This document shows, one piece after another, positions 13,082 through 26,645 of a DNA stretch of 64,000 bases. The position numbers and the translations under genes are program-made. Below the pieces are notes generated by a model that worked only from the letters and a program-made list of their open reading frames with translations, searched no databases and was not told where the DNA came from. Positions within the stretch are counted from its first letter, which is position 1. Each line of letters opens with the position of its first letter. This stretch comes from Liolophura sinensis (Eukaryota; Mollusca; Polyplacophora; Chitonida; Chitonidae), in assembly GCF_032854445.1 (NCBI RefSeq), contig NC_088300.1, positions 32,531,608 through 32,595,607 of the forward strand. Reading direction: 5' to 3'.

Positions 13082-14350
13082 ACATACAGACAATTAAATA
13101 TCATACCTTGATCGTCCTGCTCTTCTAAAGTTACATACACACAGACAGACATGACAGACAGACAAACGTCACACGTCGATCATCCTGCTATTCTAAACTT
13201 ACATACACACAGGGAGACATGACAGACAGACAAACGTCACACGTCGATCATCCTGCTATTTCCTAACTTACATACACACAGACAGACATGACAAACATCA
13301 TACCCCGATCCTCCTGCTATTATAAATGTACATACACACAGACAGACATGACAGACAGACATGACAGACAAACATCCTCTTGCTATTCTAAACTTACATA
13401 CAGACAGACAGACATGACAGACAGACAAATATCATACCTCTATTGTCCTGCTATTCTAAACCTACATACACACAGACAGACAGACAGACAATTAAGCGTC
13501 ACACCTTGATCGTCCTGCTATTCTAAACTTACATACACACAGGCAGACATGACAGACAAACGTCATACATTGATCATCCTGCTATTCTAAACTTACATAC
13601 ACACAGACAGACATGACAAACAGACATCATACCTTGATTGTCCTGCTATTCTAAACTTACATACATACAGACAAACATGACAGACAGACAAACATCATAC
13701 CTTGATCATCCTGCTATTCTAAACTTACATACACACAGGCAGACATGACAGACAAACGTCATACCTTGATCATCCTGCTATTCTAAACTTACATACACAC
13801 AGACAGAAATGACAAACAGACATCATACCTTGATCATCCTGCTATTCTAAACTTACATACATACAGACAAACATGACAGACAGACAAACGTCATACCTTG
13901 ATCATCCTGCTATTCTAAACTTACATACACACAGACAGACATGACAAACAGACATCATACCTTGATCATCCTGCTATTCTAAACTTACATACATACAGAC
14001 AAACATGACAGACAAACGTCATACCTTGATCATCCTGCTATTCTAAACTTACATACACACAGACAGACAAACGTCATATCTTGATCGTCCTGCTATTCTA
14101 AACTTACATACACAGACAAACATGACAGACAGACAAACATCATACCTCGATCGTCCTGCTATTCTAAACCTATATACATACATACACACAGACAGACATG
14201 ACAGACAGACAAACATCATACCTCGATCATCCTGCTATTCTAAACCTATATACATACATTCACACAGGTAAACATGACAGACAAACATCATACCTTGATC
14301 GTCCTGCTATTCTAAACCTATATACATACATACAGACAGAAGTCACACCT
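13082..14350. repeat. Tandem array, units about 60-75 bp, rich in cagacagacatgaca
   Basis: Roughly 18 units share the core cctgctattctaaacttaca followed by variable numbers of cagacagacatgacagacag motifs and a catacctt junction. Unit length varies because a short (acag/acat)n block inside each unit expands and contracts independently. It is therefore a microsatellite nested in a minisatellite. Confidence 0.9.
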
Positions 14351-15677
14351 TGATACAGCCTGTCAGGGCATATAGACATTCTTTGCGTAACGTTAGTATG
14401 AGAGCTACCTCTCCATGCATGTACAAAGCATTCACACAACACTGATCAACTATTGGACAGATGCCTTCAAACCCACATAATGCACAGACGAAGTACAAAC
14501 TATGAAATTTCACATGCAACCTGCCTTATGCACCTGTTGCAATCCACTGTTCATGTCTGCACACAGCAACGCACGTTTTATGATAATGTGCAGCATTCAA
14601 ATGATTTAATCTGATCACCTGCATATAAATCACTTGCATATAAATCAATGGTCTAGTATCACGAATATCAGATTTAAACAGTGATAATTGTTAATGAGGG
14701 GTTACTATCACACAGGTGTGCAACCAATCACAGGACGTGTGATCTGTACAGGTAATGTCAACTTGACGACGTAGACGTGACACACACACATTCCCAGGTG
14801 AATTAGTCAGTAATCAAATGTATGGGGACATGTCATACATTGCAAAGAAGTTCCTTTCATACAGCTGAAGTTCTGAGTCTATATAGTGTAGTCAGAATAT
14901 CTTCAATTCAATGTTTTTTAACAAAACTTAAAGATTAGTTCATAGTAAAACCATGAGCAAGAACCTAACCTACTTAAAGGCGAAAGAGAATAATCTTTCC
15001 TAACCTTTGGCATTTCTAAGCATTAACCCACTAGGTAAGGTTGTTAGCAATCAGGTAAGGAAAGGTGGACACACAGGTAGACATCCAATCTCTTTTTACT
15101 GATCACACCTGGAGCTAACCAGTGAAACACGACTGGAGTACTAATTTGTTCCAGCTTGTCTACTTCACTAACACAAACAAATCCTGATCGTAGGAGAGAG
15201 TGACAGACATTCCTGTAAGCAACCTAATAAACCTTCAATGATCAGTTCTAATGAACAACTCTCACGTGGACTATAATAGTGGTGGTGATTTTATGAATAA
15301 ATATTGGTAGTTATCAAGGTGGCCACAAATCTAATGAATTAAATTTCATGCCAATTAAGTGCACTAGCCCTCTGTTGTATGGTATTTAGAGATTTCTATT
15401 CATTATCTTGGTAACCAGATCACTTTTGTGAGAACTGCTTGCTGAAACAAGTGACCTTGAATTTGTGTCCTTGACATTACAAGGACTGTCACACAGGTCA
15501 AGGCCGAGAGTTGGCTCCATGTTGAAATGCACTTTTTTATGCAGTTCACACTGCTTTCATATCCTTATAATGTTTGGTGTTAGTTGTCATGGGAACCTTT
15601 GAAAATTCAAGGAATTTCATACATGTGTGATATAACACAGTCAGAATGCTGATAACATCTGCAGCATGTGTTGTAGG

Positions 15678-15709
<32 letters not shown>

Positions 15710-16201
15710 AACCCAAACTTTTAATAGATGCCATCAACCCGATTATCAATACAAAGTACAGTAAATTATCTAAAAATTTTCTCATGACTAAACTATATGT
15801 TTTGGCCGAGTCTGAGTGTGTCTACTGATCTACTAATGATGAAAGGTCTTTTGGGGTCTGTTTGGAGCTTGAGAAAAGGTGATGGAAAACAGTCAGTTTG
15901 AGCACCAGAAGTAATGATTCATGGCATTTACTTGCCTCTGAAAACACACTTTTTTGAGGTGAAAGTTGACGTTATTTGACACTGTTATGTTACAGTGCAC
16001 TGAATTACACTGCGTGTGTTGATCGTGTGTTAAAATGCATTCATTCAATACTACAACGTTCACGTTCAAACATTCTATAAATGTCACCTGATTAAATAAA
16101 AAAGATCGAGGGAGCTTAATACTATACTTATGGTAGCACTGATGTGAAATCGGATGAACGTGTGTCTAGCTAATTTATGTTAAACGGACATAAGAACTCC
16201 A
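14351..16201. other. Inferred spectrin intron 1, no gene recognised
   Basis: AT-rich DNA with one long A-run (about 15686-15711). That run may mark an old retrocopy, but no element body is recognisable on either side. Confidence 0.45.
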
Positions 16202-16212
16202 CTGCTCACAGT

Positions 16213-16474
16213 GTTTTTTTTTGATTGGTGTTTTACGCCGTACTCAAGAATATTTCACTTATACGATGGCGGTCAGCATTATGGTGGGTGGAAACCGGGC
16301 AGAGCCCAGGGGAAACCCACGACCATTCGCAGGTTGTTGACAGACCTTCTCACGTACGGCCCGAGAGGAAGCCAGCATGAGCTGGACTTGAACTCACAGC
16401 GACCGCATTGGTAAGGAGACTCCTGGGTCATTACGCTGCGCTAGCGCTTTAACCGACTGAGCCACGGAGGCCTC
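16213..16474 (-). repeat. SINE-A, full-length, with target-site duplication
   Basis: A complete element in reverse, from a T-run and gattggtgttttacgccg to the head ccgactgagccacggaggcc. The direct repeat ctgctcacagt flanks it (16202-16212 and 16475-16485). It closely resembles the copy at 2250, so it is recent. Confidence 0.9.
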
Positions 16475-16485
16475 CTGCTCACAGT

Positions 16486-18282
16486 CAAATAGTTCTGTAT
16501 TCACATATTAAGTCACTCAAGACAACTATGTAGGCCCTACTTCTAACTCGACTTGAATTTAAAGGATCCTACACATTTGTCTCTATTTGGTCTACTGGCA
16601 CCTGCACATATTCTGTGCAGCCTGAAATATGAAAGAAAAACGTGCTGTATAATTTTTAAACACTCTTTACTAGATTTAGTAACCAAGAAAAAAACCCCCA
16701 ATAAATGGATAACGATCGTTGATATCAACATCCTGCCATTATTAGTTTAGCTTTCGACATGTCTCTGAGGCGCCACGTGGAACTACTTTCGTCTTTCTTG
16801 GGTACTGACGACATTGATCTCGTGCTTGCCCCAAGATCTTACAGGCTCAGTCGGAATACTGTTTACACCAATTGCGAACAGATTTCGATCTGTTTCAAAA
16901 TTGATCACGCATGAAATTCTCAGATCGCGAAAGGCTGTTTCTCGGATGATATTTGACCACACTCTCTTTATCACAAAGGCAGGTGGCCATCTGACCCAAA
17001 CGTGAATTATCCCCTTCCACAATCCTCCAAGAAGTATCCTGTACCTCAAACACAAGCACCTATTTTCTGTCAAATTATTATTTGCCCTAATATTCTGACT
17101 CCAATTAATTAAAGAAGTTGTTTGGAGGTCTCAGTTTCAGCAACTATGGAATTCCATTGAAAGCTCAGCCATTCATCACCTGCTTAACGTTAGAAACGGG
17201 GATGAATATCCCGTTATGCAAACGACAGTTGGTAGTAGTTTACCATGAAATATACACTAATTAATGTGTACACTGTTTAGCAAATTTATAAATTTATCTT
17301 ATTACTGGCCAAGAAAAACTGGCCAAAGTAAAGTCATTATCTGCTCGGTGTTAAAAGAAGCTGCCTGTGAGGTCTTCATTTTGTTTACCCAACCACAGCC
17401 TATTAAAGGAAGTGTTAAGCATCACAAACTCATATTATCACAGGTGTAATCCTGACTTTTGAAGCGATCGTTAAATACCTGTGTTTTCCCTGCACTATAA
17501 ACATCTCATTAGAGGTTTACCTGGTGTAAGCCTCAGGTGAAAACCTGGCAAACCACAGACAAACAGAAAGGTGCATGACACCCACACATGCATGCTTAAG
17601 GGCACAGTCAAACAACACATAAACATGATGTCATCAATGTGACACGCATTATTTTCAGTGTTTTATCGGAATTATCCAGCGTTCTTTTCTTTCTGTGGGC
17701 TTGGTATCAACTTTTTCCTTCTTCCTTTTCTGTATTTCCCCCTTTTTTTTCTTCTTCCCTTTATCTGCCGGGCTTTTCCCAAGCTTTTACTCTACTCAAT
17801 ACAGCTTTCAATGAAAAACAATCATCCCCCATTCAATAAAAGGTAATATACACATTTGTAACCAGCTCTAATTACTGACATTTCTGGGTACACTTCAGCT
17901 GGTTTGCATATTAAGCCTGTGTGCCCTATGCAGTTTTCAACGAATCACTTCAAATTCACTTCAATACAATTACATATGTAACAGACTTCAATTGCAATTT
18001 TCGGACTGGTTTCAGCCTGTTTGCACACATGTAGAAAACCCTGTCTGCCTAGAACAGTTTTCAAATAACTCACTTCAATAATACATGCACCTTGCTTCTA
18101 TGTAAAAACCAAACAGTGGCGACACTTCATATTACTGGCTAATACCATTTGCTGTCTTTGTAAGTTTAGGAACGCTGTTTAGTCCATCGTCACAGGTGCA
18201 TCAGGAGCAGCACTGTAAGAACAGACACACTGCATCAAACATTTAAGACACGTTCAAATGTACCCTACTACCCTAGGTTTTT
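16486..18282. other. Inferred spectrin intron 1 with a GC-richer patch
   Basis: Between about 16759 and 17073 the sequence is less AT-rich and open on both strands for 60-95 codons, but no domain was recognised and the frames are broken. The rest is AT-rich and unremarkable. Confidence 0.4.
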
Positions 18283-18473
18283 CAACATTTCCAACCACCT
18301 CTGCAACTAATACACCATTTCTGAGAAAGGTATGGGCTGTGGAGAAATACCTTGCACGATTTTATGAAGCTTGCATCTTTGATGACACAAACATATCATT
18401 TTCAGTGTCATTTTCATAATAATTGTATGCATAAATTCCACTGAGAAAAGTGCTTTAGTGGTTGAAAATGTTG
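18283..18473. mobile_element. Putative MITE, copy 1
   Basis: A 191-bp element with imperfect terminal inverted repeats, caacatttccaaccac at the left and gtggttgaaaatgttg at the right. A second, diverged copy lies at 37491-37673 and shares the interior (cacctctgc, taaattccactga, aaagtgcttta). A small size, inverted ends and dispersal with no coding capacity fit a non-autonomous DNA transposon. The superfamily is unknown and no clear target duplication was seen. Confidence 0.6.
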
Positions 18474-21400
18474 ATGATTTACAGTGTGTTTAAATCTATT
18501 TTATAGAATGTAGTGGTGCATTGAGGCTGTTGATAGATTCAATTTCCACATTTCATGTTTCTAGTGAATGAACGCACAAACAGACAGACATTACGATAAC
18601 ATCAGCCACTGGACTGAACACCACATGTCGAACAATACCTCTGATGTGGCTTGGAGGTATGTCATAATGTACTAATGGAATAAGAGTATTGCTTTCAGTC
18701 TGAAGGCAAAGCCGCATGCACCGACAACACCGTGTCATTGATTTTCAGTCGGGCTACGAACATTGTTGTTAAAGCCCATGGGACTGCAATTGGCTCTATA
18801 AGCAAGAGTAAATCACGTACACTCACACTATCAGGTTACAAGAGCCAGGCAATCAACTAATTACACCTGCTCATTACTTATTACCTGGTATTTATAGCAA
18901 GCATGGCTAAACATGTCACAGCATAATTAGCATAACTTGAGCATGAGCCACAGATTCTAAATAAAAAAAAAACTAACTCATTTAGTAACTTACTAATTTG
19001 AAAGGGTTTGAAAGATGAACTAATTTTAATGCTTTTATTTTATTTTTGTTCAGGTAATTTTAGAACTTTTACAGTACTTGAACTCACATATACATAAATG
19101 AATTTTACAAAATTCAGTCACTCAGGACTCTAATATTCAGCCACATGAAGTTCGGATCAAGTTTAGTTAAATACTAGACTTTTGAATTCAGAACTGTTTT
19201 CCTATCCTGCACGGGCATAATGTCATAAGCTCCTTTGGTATGCAATACCGTATGTTTCCACTTTTAATTAAACAGGAAATTAAAAAGTAGATTTACTTTT
19301 AATAATTGTTGAGAGTTATGAAAGTATCAGTTTTACTTACCATACATAATTATAAAGCAATATCCTGTGAATTTGAAAATCCTCACCGTAAGCAGATTCT
19401 CACCTGCACAAAATCCAATGTATTTATGCAAAACATGCTTTCATATGCAGCAAGTTTAGATATTAAGGAATACTTGGAGCAGACTTCAACAAAAAATATT
19501 TGATAAACATTTCGGTACCTGTTATATTACAACAAATGATTGCTGTCAACTGCAAATCTGCTTCTTGTTACGAGTGGGGGGAAAAAAAAAAGCATACATG
19601 AAAACTCCGAGTACAGTCATCAAATCCTGGTCTGCATGACAAACGTGTTTTAATGCAAATCAGATGTTAACATTTTTTGTATGAAAACTTGCCAGCATTT
19701 CACAATGGAAGTCACAAAAATTGTTCAGCTGGATTCAAAAGCCAGGAATATTTGAAATCAGACACCACAGGGCGTAGCTTCCGCCATCAAATAAACTCCA
19801 GCTCCATAGTGCCCCAGCTCTGAAAACTATGACCACATGTTAAACTTGGTGCTTTTTACAAAACTGACAGCAAATAAAATGGTTCACAGAGTTCATACAT
19901 AGGGCAGCAAATCTATGTGACGATCCCCCCCCCCCCCCACCACCTCTTTTTATTTCTCAATCAATGTCATCGATGTTGTTCCACACTGGCAGAGACTCAT
20001 GTTTACATGACATACCCATGGAAATGGGAATTCTCAATAACAGTACAGAAAGTCACACACGAATTTTGGTGCACATACAAGAGAATTACATATTTATAGT
20101 AACTTCCAAACAGATATGCTGTAACTCTTCAACCATTACAACCACCATAGTACTTTTCTTAGTGAAATTTATGCATACTATTATTTCGAAAATGATGTTA
20201 AAAACTATTTGTTTTTGTCATTATACCTACTTACTTATATTATACCAAAACTTACATCTTAACTTACGTAATACGTCTTACATGTCCGCTGACCTAACAG
20301 GGCTAAATGGAACAATCTGAAAATCCCTCTAGGCTCTCAAAATTGGTTTTCGAGAACAATTCAATCCATCTTTAAGTGAGTGAGTGCTTGGGGTTTAACG
20401 TTGTGCTTAACATATCTATCTTTTACTTTGTTAATTATTTAAACCTGTAAAGCTTACACCTGAAGGTTACCTGTGCAGTCTCTAAGTGATTACACACCTC
20501 TAACTTTATTAACAGCTGCCACAATAATACTAGCTGTCTAAGTGCTGGATATACTGTTTATTAACTTGTAATGAATATACAGGTAAGATAAATGAGTTGT
20601 GAATGCCCAAGGTCAGGTGTTCAGCTACGTACTCTACAGCCGAACAGATCCATCAAGTTAAACAGGTATCTCTTTATAAAAAGCATAATAAAGTAATTAT
20701 ATGCATACTACATTTAGATATTTTAAAACAACATAAAAAATAATTTGTACCATGTTTTGTTTTTTTTTTGGCGTAAATAATCTATCAACCATGAAAACTG
20801 ACTTTCCTGTTTATAATTATTTTAATATGTCACAAGTCATTGCTTTACAAATAAACCATTACCTTTGAACAGACACATATCCATGGTGATGTACTTTACT
20901 GGGGGGGTTCTTTCCCCAACCGGCACAATTCGCAGGTACATGTATGGACCAGGTATTTATTCAGATAAACGAATATCCTTTAGTTCATCAGGATCACAGG
21001 AAATAAATGCAAATTCAGGGTGTAATCCCAGCCACCACTTCACACATACCACAGATAACCACATCTGACAAGTCAGTCAGCTTGACGTAGCTGTCAGTTT
21101 CTTAACTCCTAGAATCTAAAGCTATCATCACAGGTCCCAGCAACTCACAGCTAACTCACACATTCACTTTCAAGTTCAGTCATGTGTCGGCACAGCTGGA
21201 CGAAATCAAGGATATTGTCGCTAGTCTAACCCACTGCAGTGTCCTGGCTTTGTTTTGACCAATCAATGATCAGCCACAACACAGATGTTCCCTTCGCTTG
21301 CACACGTAGTAGAACCCCTTACAAGCTCACCCTGGACATTGATTTTACAGGAAAACTTGACTTGTGTTAACTTTTTAACCCCACACGTCTGGTTTTGTAC

Positions 21401-22190
21401 CATGTTAAATGGTCACCCTGAATATCACAACACATCGAGCACCACAGCATGCGTGACTTCAAATCTCACAGTACTACGTAAACTTTGCGCAGCATGCACG
21501 GATGCAAGCATTGTAAGGCTGAGTTTTTTAACCACGTAAACAAGGGTTAGTTTTCATACACAGGAAAGAAAGAAAATTTCAACAAATCCCAGGATTGTTC
21601 CTGCAATCACATGAAGATTCACACAAATATGTGCACCACTGGACAGGGTGGGTCAACCATCCTGATGAAAAAACAACATTCTAGAAAACGTTGCTCATTC
21701 TTTTGTAAAGTATAAAACTCTCACTCACATGATATGAATGCACAAAAACATTTGTTTTTTTTATTAACGTTTAAATTAACATTTCACTGTTAATTCTGTA
21801 AGCATTCTTGAATGAAAAAATTAGAAACAACATAAACAAGCCAGCCTAATTTTTTCTATAGCAGACATATTTTACAACTTTTCTGTCAATTCACATTCCT
21901 GACTTATCAAGAACTCTTACGCATGTCTCAGCTTTTCTAAACAATATTTCTTTGGGCGGTAATTTCATTTTATTAATCAGTTTAACATGGACCAGTGAAC
22001 ATTTTGAAAGCACATTTAAAGTAAGAACAAACCCATGGCTCAGAACACCACTCGTACACCATTTACAACAGGGACACAATTAAGTTTGTACCTGCAGTTA
22101 ACAATTACAAATACTATCCTACAAGAGAAGCTTTCGTTTATGTCTATAACTGCGAGCTAACTCATCCAATACCAAACATTCCGAAGGTTG
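18474..22190. other. Inferred spectrin intron 1, no gene recognised
   Basis: AT-rich. It contains a SINE-B 3' fragment (20368-20410) and a C-run (about 19925-19938). No exon-like segment was identified. Confidence 0.45.
20368..20410 (-). repeat. SINE-B 3' end fragment
   Basis: Reverse of the family tail: gagtgagtgcttggggttta followed by acgttgtgcttaac. Only the last ~40 bases are present. Confidence 0.6.
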
Positions 22191-22199
22191 ATTTTTTTC

Positions 22200-22344
22200 T
22201 CTTTTCTTGATTGTTGTTTTACGCCATACTCAAGAATTTTTCACTTATACTATGGCGGCCAGCATTATGGTGGGTGGAAACCGGGCAGAGCCCGGAGGAA
22301 ACCCACGACCATACGCAGGTTGCTGGCAGACCTTCCCACGTATG
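22200..22344 (-). repeat. SINE-A, head-less copy
   Basis: The tail and body are well preserved (ttttacgccatactcaagaa through gcagaccttcccacgtatg), then identity stops abruptly. The tRNA-like half is missing. The break falls at about the same point as in the copies at 28355, 47890 and 59527. Confidence 0.85.
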
Positions 22345-22388
22345 TATTCCGAAGACATGAATTCAATATTGTTACATGGGTATGTACA

Positions 22389-22389
22389 G

Positions 22390-22461
<72 letters not shown>

Positions 22462-22463
22462 CA
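22389..22463. repeat. (TA)n followed by (TG)n microsatellite
   Basis: A long TA run then a short GT run, about 45 bases past the breakpoint of the head-less SINE. The open frames rich in Ile and Tyr that cross it are products of the repeat. Confidence 0.95.
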
Positions 22464-24000
22464 TTTTATATAAGCTTAGGAACAAAGTTCATTATTGAAA
22501 ACTGAAACAAAACTTGAAATGCCAATCTTTAGCTTGTTTTGGTTTTTTTTATGGGTGCAATAAAATTCATATGATGAATGAGAACTAAGGTTTAATACTG
22601 CCTAGGGCACATCTTAATTATGAAGCTCGAACAAGTTGTTTTGAACTTCACATCTGTATGTGTGATTCACAAATATGTACTGTATACATAGCTACACAAG
22701 TAAGTGCTGTTGGCCACTAAACGTCATTACCACAGGAACAGCGAGATCATTTAAATCAGGTAATTACCCTACCACACCTGAGTTGGGAAGTCTCCCTGTC
22801 AGTTTGGTGGATCCTAACAAGATTACCCCACTTGTCATAAGGACTGAAACTACCTCAAACTTGTAAAATCTTGAGTTTACTGAGCATGATTTGGCATAGA
22901 ACAACACCTTTGTGGTGAGACAGCAGACTGAGTTATTCATCATCTAAACAGGGCAGCCCAGGAATGTGACACGATAAAAAATGGGATAGTCCCTTTTTCA
23001 AATACAACCCAATAAATTTATACAACCTTGATAGATCCTGCGTCTCCAATAAAGGGCACATGACTAGGAGTGAGCTGCACGCAGAAACACCGTTCACTCA
23101 GAAAAAAATGAAGTTTTCAGCAACATGACAATCAAAAGTTTGGCTTTACGAGTGTCAAGTCAATACACACAGAGCCACACGCCTGGCTAGCCAGATCCTG
23201 TTTATAGAATATCCCTTGTTACGACCCACGCAAAAGGTGCACCAGAGCAGCCTGGCGTGAGTAAACAAAGTGATATCTTATGCTTAAGGAATGGAGATGG
23301 ATTGAGGACAAAAAAAAAAAAACAGAATAAAGAACGATATAGGCAGGCTTTTACACCTGACTGTCACAGGTAGTTCACCTTGCCAAATGATGACATTTAC
23401 CTGGGCTACATAGGTGGCACAGTTTCTTACCCACGGTATTATTAGTAGCTGAAAGTTTTCTCCAATCTAACACAACAGGTACTGTATATGACCTCCAAAT
23501 CATCCATGGCCAAGTTACTTATTTTGTCTGATTTTAAGAGCTTTGTTCATACATTAAAACATAGTTTTTAGATTTACTTCTAAAGTCCCTACATTATATC
23601 CAGAATTCCTACCGGAAACCTAAGTTTCATCCCCCAGAACTAATATTTTATAACATTTATATTTGCTTTTAAAAGTGCTTTTAGTGCAAACACAGAATAC
23701 ACATTAAATATAATCATTCTTTTGGGAGATGTGTTTAATTTTCACCTGCTTACTTTATTGTGCTCAGAATAACACTTATAGGCCAACCACACTGGGGCAT
23801 TGAAACTGAAGCAGGTCTATCAAGACATGAAAACAAAAGACACAGGAAAAACAATGCAAATACAAGTATATGTATTTCATATATTCAAAATCTCTGAAAG
23901 CCTTCTGTAAAATGTTTCATCTGACCATGCATGAATAACAAGATGTAAATGCTTAAAAACCCATTTTCAATATATACACAGTTAATATCTTGATTGTAAT
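22464..24000. other. Inferred spectrin intron 1, no gene recognised
   Basis: AT-rich with no recognisable element or exon. Confidence 0.4.
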
Positions 24001-24223
24001 CTGTCCTTTGCTGACTGTGTTCTTTTTGTATTGCTTTGTATAGCATAATTATTATGGCTCCTTTTGATACCGTTGTGTGTGCAAACTATTTGTCTGGTCA
24101 CTGTTAATATTTACATGTAAATGTCGTGTTTGTTTTGTCACCCTGTCAGAGGGCCTCTGGGAAGAACAGTTCTTGTAACTGACAGAGTAAATGTTCATCA
24201 TTTGTCACCCTTAGAAAATAAAG

Positions 24224-24257
<34 letters not shown>
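24000..24257 (+). mobile_element. Probable LINE 3' UTR end with (TA)n tail
   Basis: The stretch has a 3'-end architecture: a T-rich region, a GC-richer block containing cagagggcctctgggaagaa and the small hairpin aagaac/gttctt, then AATAAA near 24216, then a (TA)n run. This layout is common at the 3' ends of invertebrate non-LTR retrotransposons that use a microsatellite tail. No reverse-transcriptase coding is present, so it would be a heavily 5'-truncated copy. No clade is assigned. Confidence 0.4.
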
Positions 24258-24260
<3 letters not shown>

Positions 24261-26112
24261 AGTGCTCTGAATAAACGAGTACTGTGCCTGACTTATATTT
24301 GTACAGAATCCCAGTAATCCGAGACTTTGGTAAAAAAACAAGTGGTTTACATTGTAAAAATATAACCAGAGTAACAGACTAAGATATATTCCACTCGAGT
24401 TGTCCACACATGCACGTCGCAAGATGAGAGCCCTATTCATGTCTATACAAACATACCTACCTGTGCATAGCAAGTAGGTAGATATCTACATAAACTTGCA
24501 CCTACTCCTAGTTTCACAATATAGATCTTTGTTTACACTCAGGTATTACAGATATGTGTGGGTCTGTGGAGATCCACTACATAACGGGCCTACACTCAGT
24601 AGCAAAATCACACCCACCTTTATATTTCCCTGTAACATCAGTAGCACAAGTTGTCACAAATCTTCACCAGTAAAGTGAAAAGTTTCCAGTCCTCATATAA
24701 AGTAGATTTTATCACTTTAATCAAGTTCATTCACTTTAAGCATTCATCCAGTATGACAGCCTTCGCGATTCTTTCCCCACCTGTTTTTCTTCCCTGCCTC
24801 TTTCTGGCTCCCTCCTACACTCTCAGTGACTAGCTGCTCTCTTGCCTGCCAACTAACAGTGGACTTCCGGGGACATGTTCTGAGGAATGTCTCTCTACTG
24901 ACTTCCACATTCCACAGCCCATGGGTGTAATTATGTCCCAGTTGAGCAGTTCCCTGTGGGGTACAAGACCCCTAGCTGTGAGAGTGGCTCACTGCCCTTA
25001 TGGTGGCTGGTCAACATAACAGCCCTCAGGCCACCTATCTAGCTAGCCAGCGGGGCAGGGACAATTCATGAATTAAACGCTTATAAACCTATAGAAAACA
25101 GGTTACTGTCAGTGTAACAATAAAGCCCTATTGTTAACAGTTTTATTATTTTCAGTGCATCCTGTCTGGGACCTTTAATTCTTATGCTTTACTTTATAGG
25201 AGTATACATGGGAATGTAGGTATAACTGTGCATCAAAACAGATGACAGAGCAGAATATCTACTGACAGGAAAACAATTTCCTCTACATTTAAATTGTACT
25301 ACGATTTACGTGCATATTAAGGGTCGTTTCTATAGCTTACTATTTGCCAGCCATTGTGTGCACAAAGGTCGTGTCTTCGTGTTGCAAAATGTCACGGGTA
25401 GACATTTTTTATATGACCTCTCTAATAGAAAACTGTTTAATATGCCAATTGGTAATGGGTTTTATTCATACTCCGCCATCACAATAAAAGGGATTGTCAA
25501 ATTACTGCACATGAGGACTGATCCATTTACACCTGCGAAAGTTCAGCGTTAATGACTGGTGAGGCACAAAGACATGTTTCTACATGCAAATTTACTTTCG
25601 CATTCTCCTCAAGTAGTTGTGAAGAGCCACAGCGTTTCATATTTTATTCTTTTTCCCCAATGTTAATTTCTTTGAAATCCATGTTTTTGATTAGCCAGAA
25701 TGAAAAATACAATAAAAAAAAAATTTGTCTCAGGACGGCCTTACCGTGCTATTGACATTTCCCGTAAAGCTACCACATTCATATTGAGTAATTTTGCTCA
25801 AATCTTTCAAAATCAATACAACATGAACCAGTCAATATGAATCAGTAAAGTTGATGGCTTGCATCAGTATTAGTAAATTCTACTAACACCAAGCACTTTA
25901 AATTTTACTTCTGTCACAGTGAATCCCTTTCTATTCAAGATAAGGACAAGCTCCTATCTAACATATATAATTTACCAGCATACTGTATAGAAAACCAACA
26001 AGTGGGTGTGGCCATTTTTGAGGGTGGGGCAGACTACAAAGAGACTGGTTGTGGGAGACACAGAGGCTGGTCATCAGGCTATTCCAGGCGCACTAGGGGG
26101 AGGTGGCTAAGG
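24258..26112. other. Inferred spectrin intron 1, no gene recognised
   Basis: Mixed composition, slightly GC-richer at 24.8-25.05 kb. No domain, exon or repeat was recognised. Confidence 0.4.
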
Positions 26113-26645
26113 GTGTAGCTTTACCCCGATTGTGCCCTAGTGGGCTATTTATCTGCCAACATTGATTCTAGCTACTGGTAGAAACTTTGTTATTTTTTGG
26201 TTCTTCACACTACATACTCAGGTTTACCTTGATTGTGCCCTAGTGGGCTATTTATCTGCTAACATTGATTCCAGCTACTGGTAGAAACATTTTGTTATTT
26301 TTTTGTTCCTCACACTAGGTACTCAGGTTTACCTTGATTGTGCCCTAGTGGGCTATTTATCTGCTAACATTGATTCCAGCTACTGGTAGAAACTTACTGT
26401 TATTTTTTTGTTCTTCACACTACGTACTCAGGTTTACCTTGATTGTGCCCTAGTGTGCTATTTATCTGCCAACATTGATTCTAGCTACTGGTAGAAACTT
26501 TCTGTTATTTTTTTATTCTTCACACTACATACTCAGGTTTACCTTGATTGTGCCCTAGTGGGCTATTTATCTGCCAACACTGATTCTAGCTACTGGTAGA
26601 AACTTTCTGTTATTTTTTTATTCTTCACACTACATACTAAGGTTT
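26113..26645. repeat. Tandem repeat, about 105-bp unit, five copies
   Basis: The marker tgtgccctagtgggctattt recurs at about 26131, 26234, 26339, 26444 and 26549, a spacing of 103-105 bp. The copies differ by scattered substitutions and by the length of an internal T-run. Confidence 0.92.

Noticed and set aside
13237-13509. Cys/Val/Ser-rich and Thr/Asp/Arg-rich frames on both strands
   Set aside because: They are repetitive translations of the cagacagacatgaca array.
22188-22505. 105- and 88-codon frames ending in runs of Ile-Tyr
   Set aside because: They are translations of a SINE body fused to a (TA)n microsatellite.
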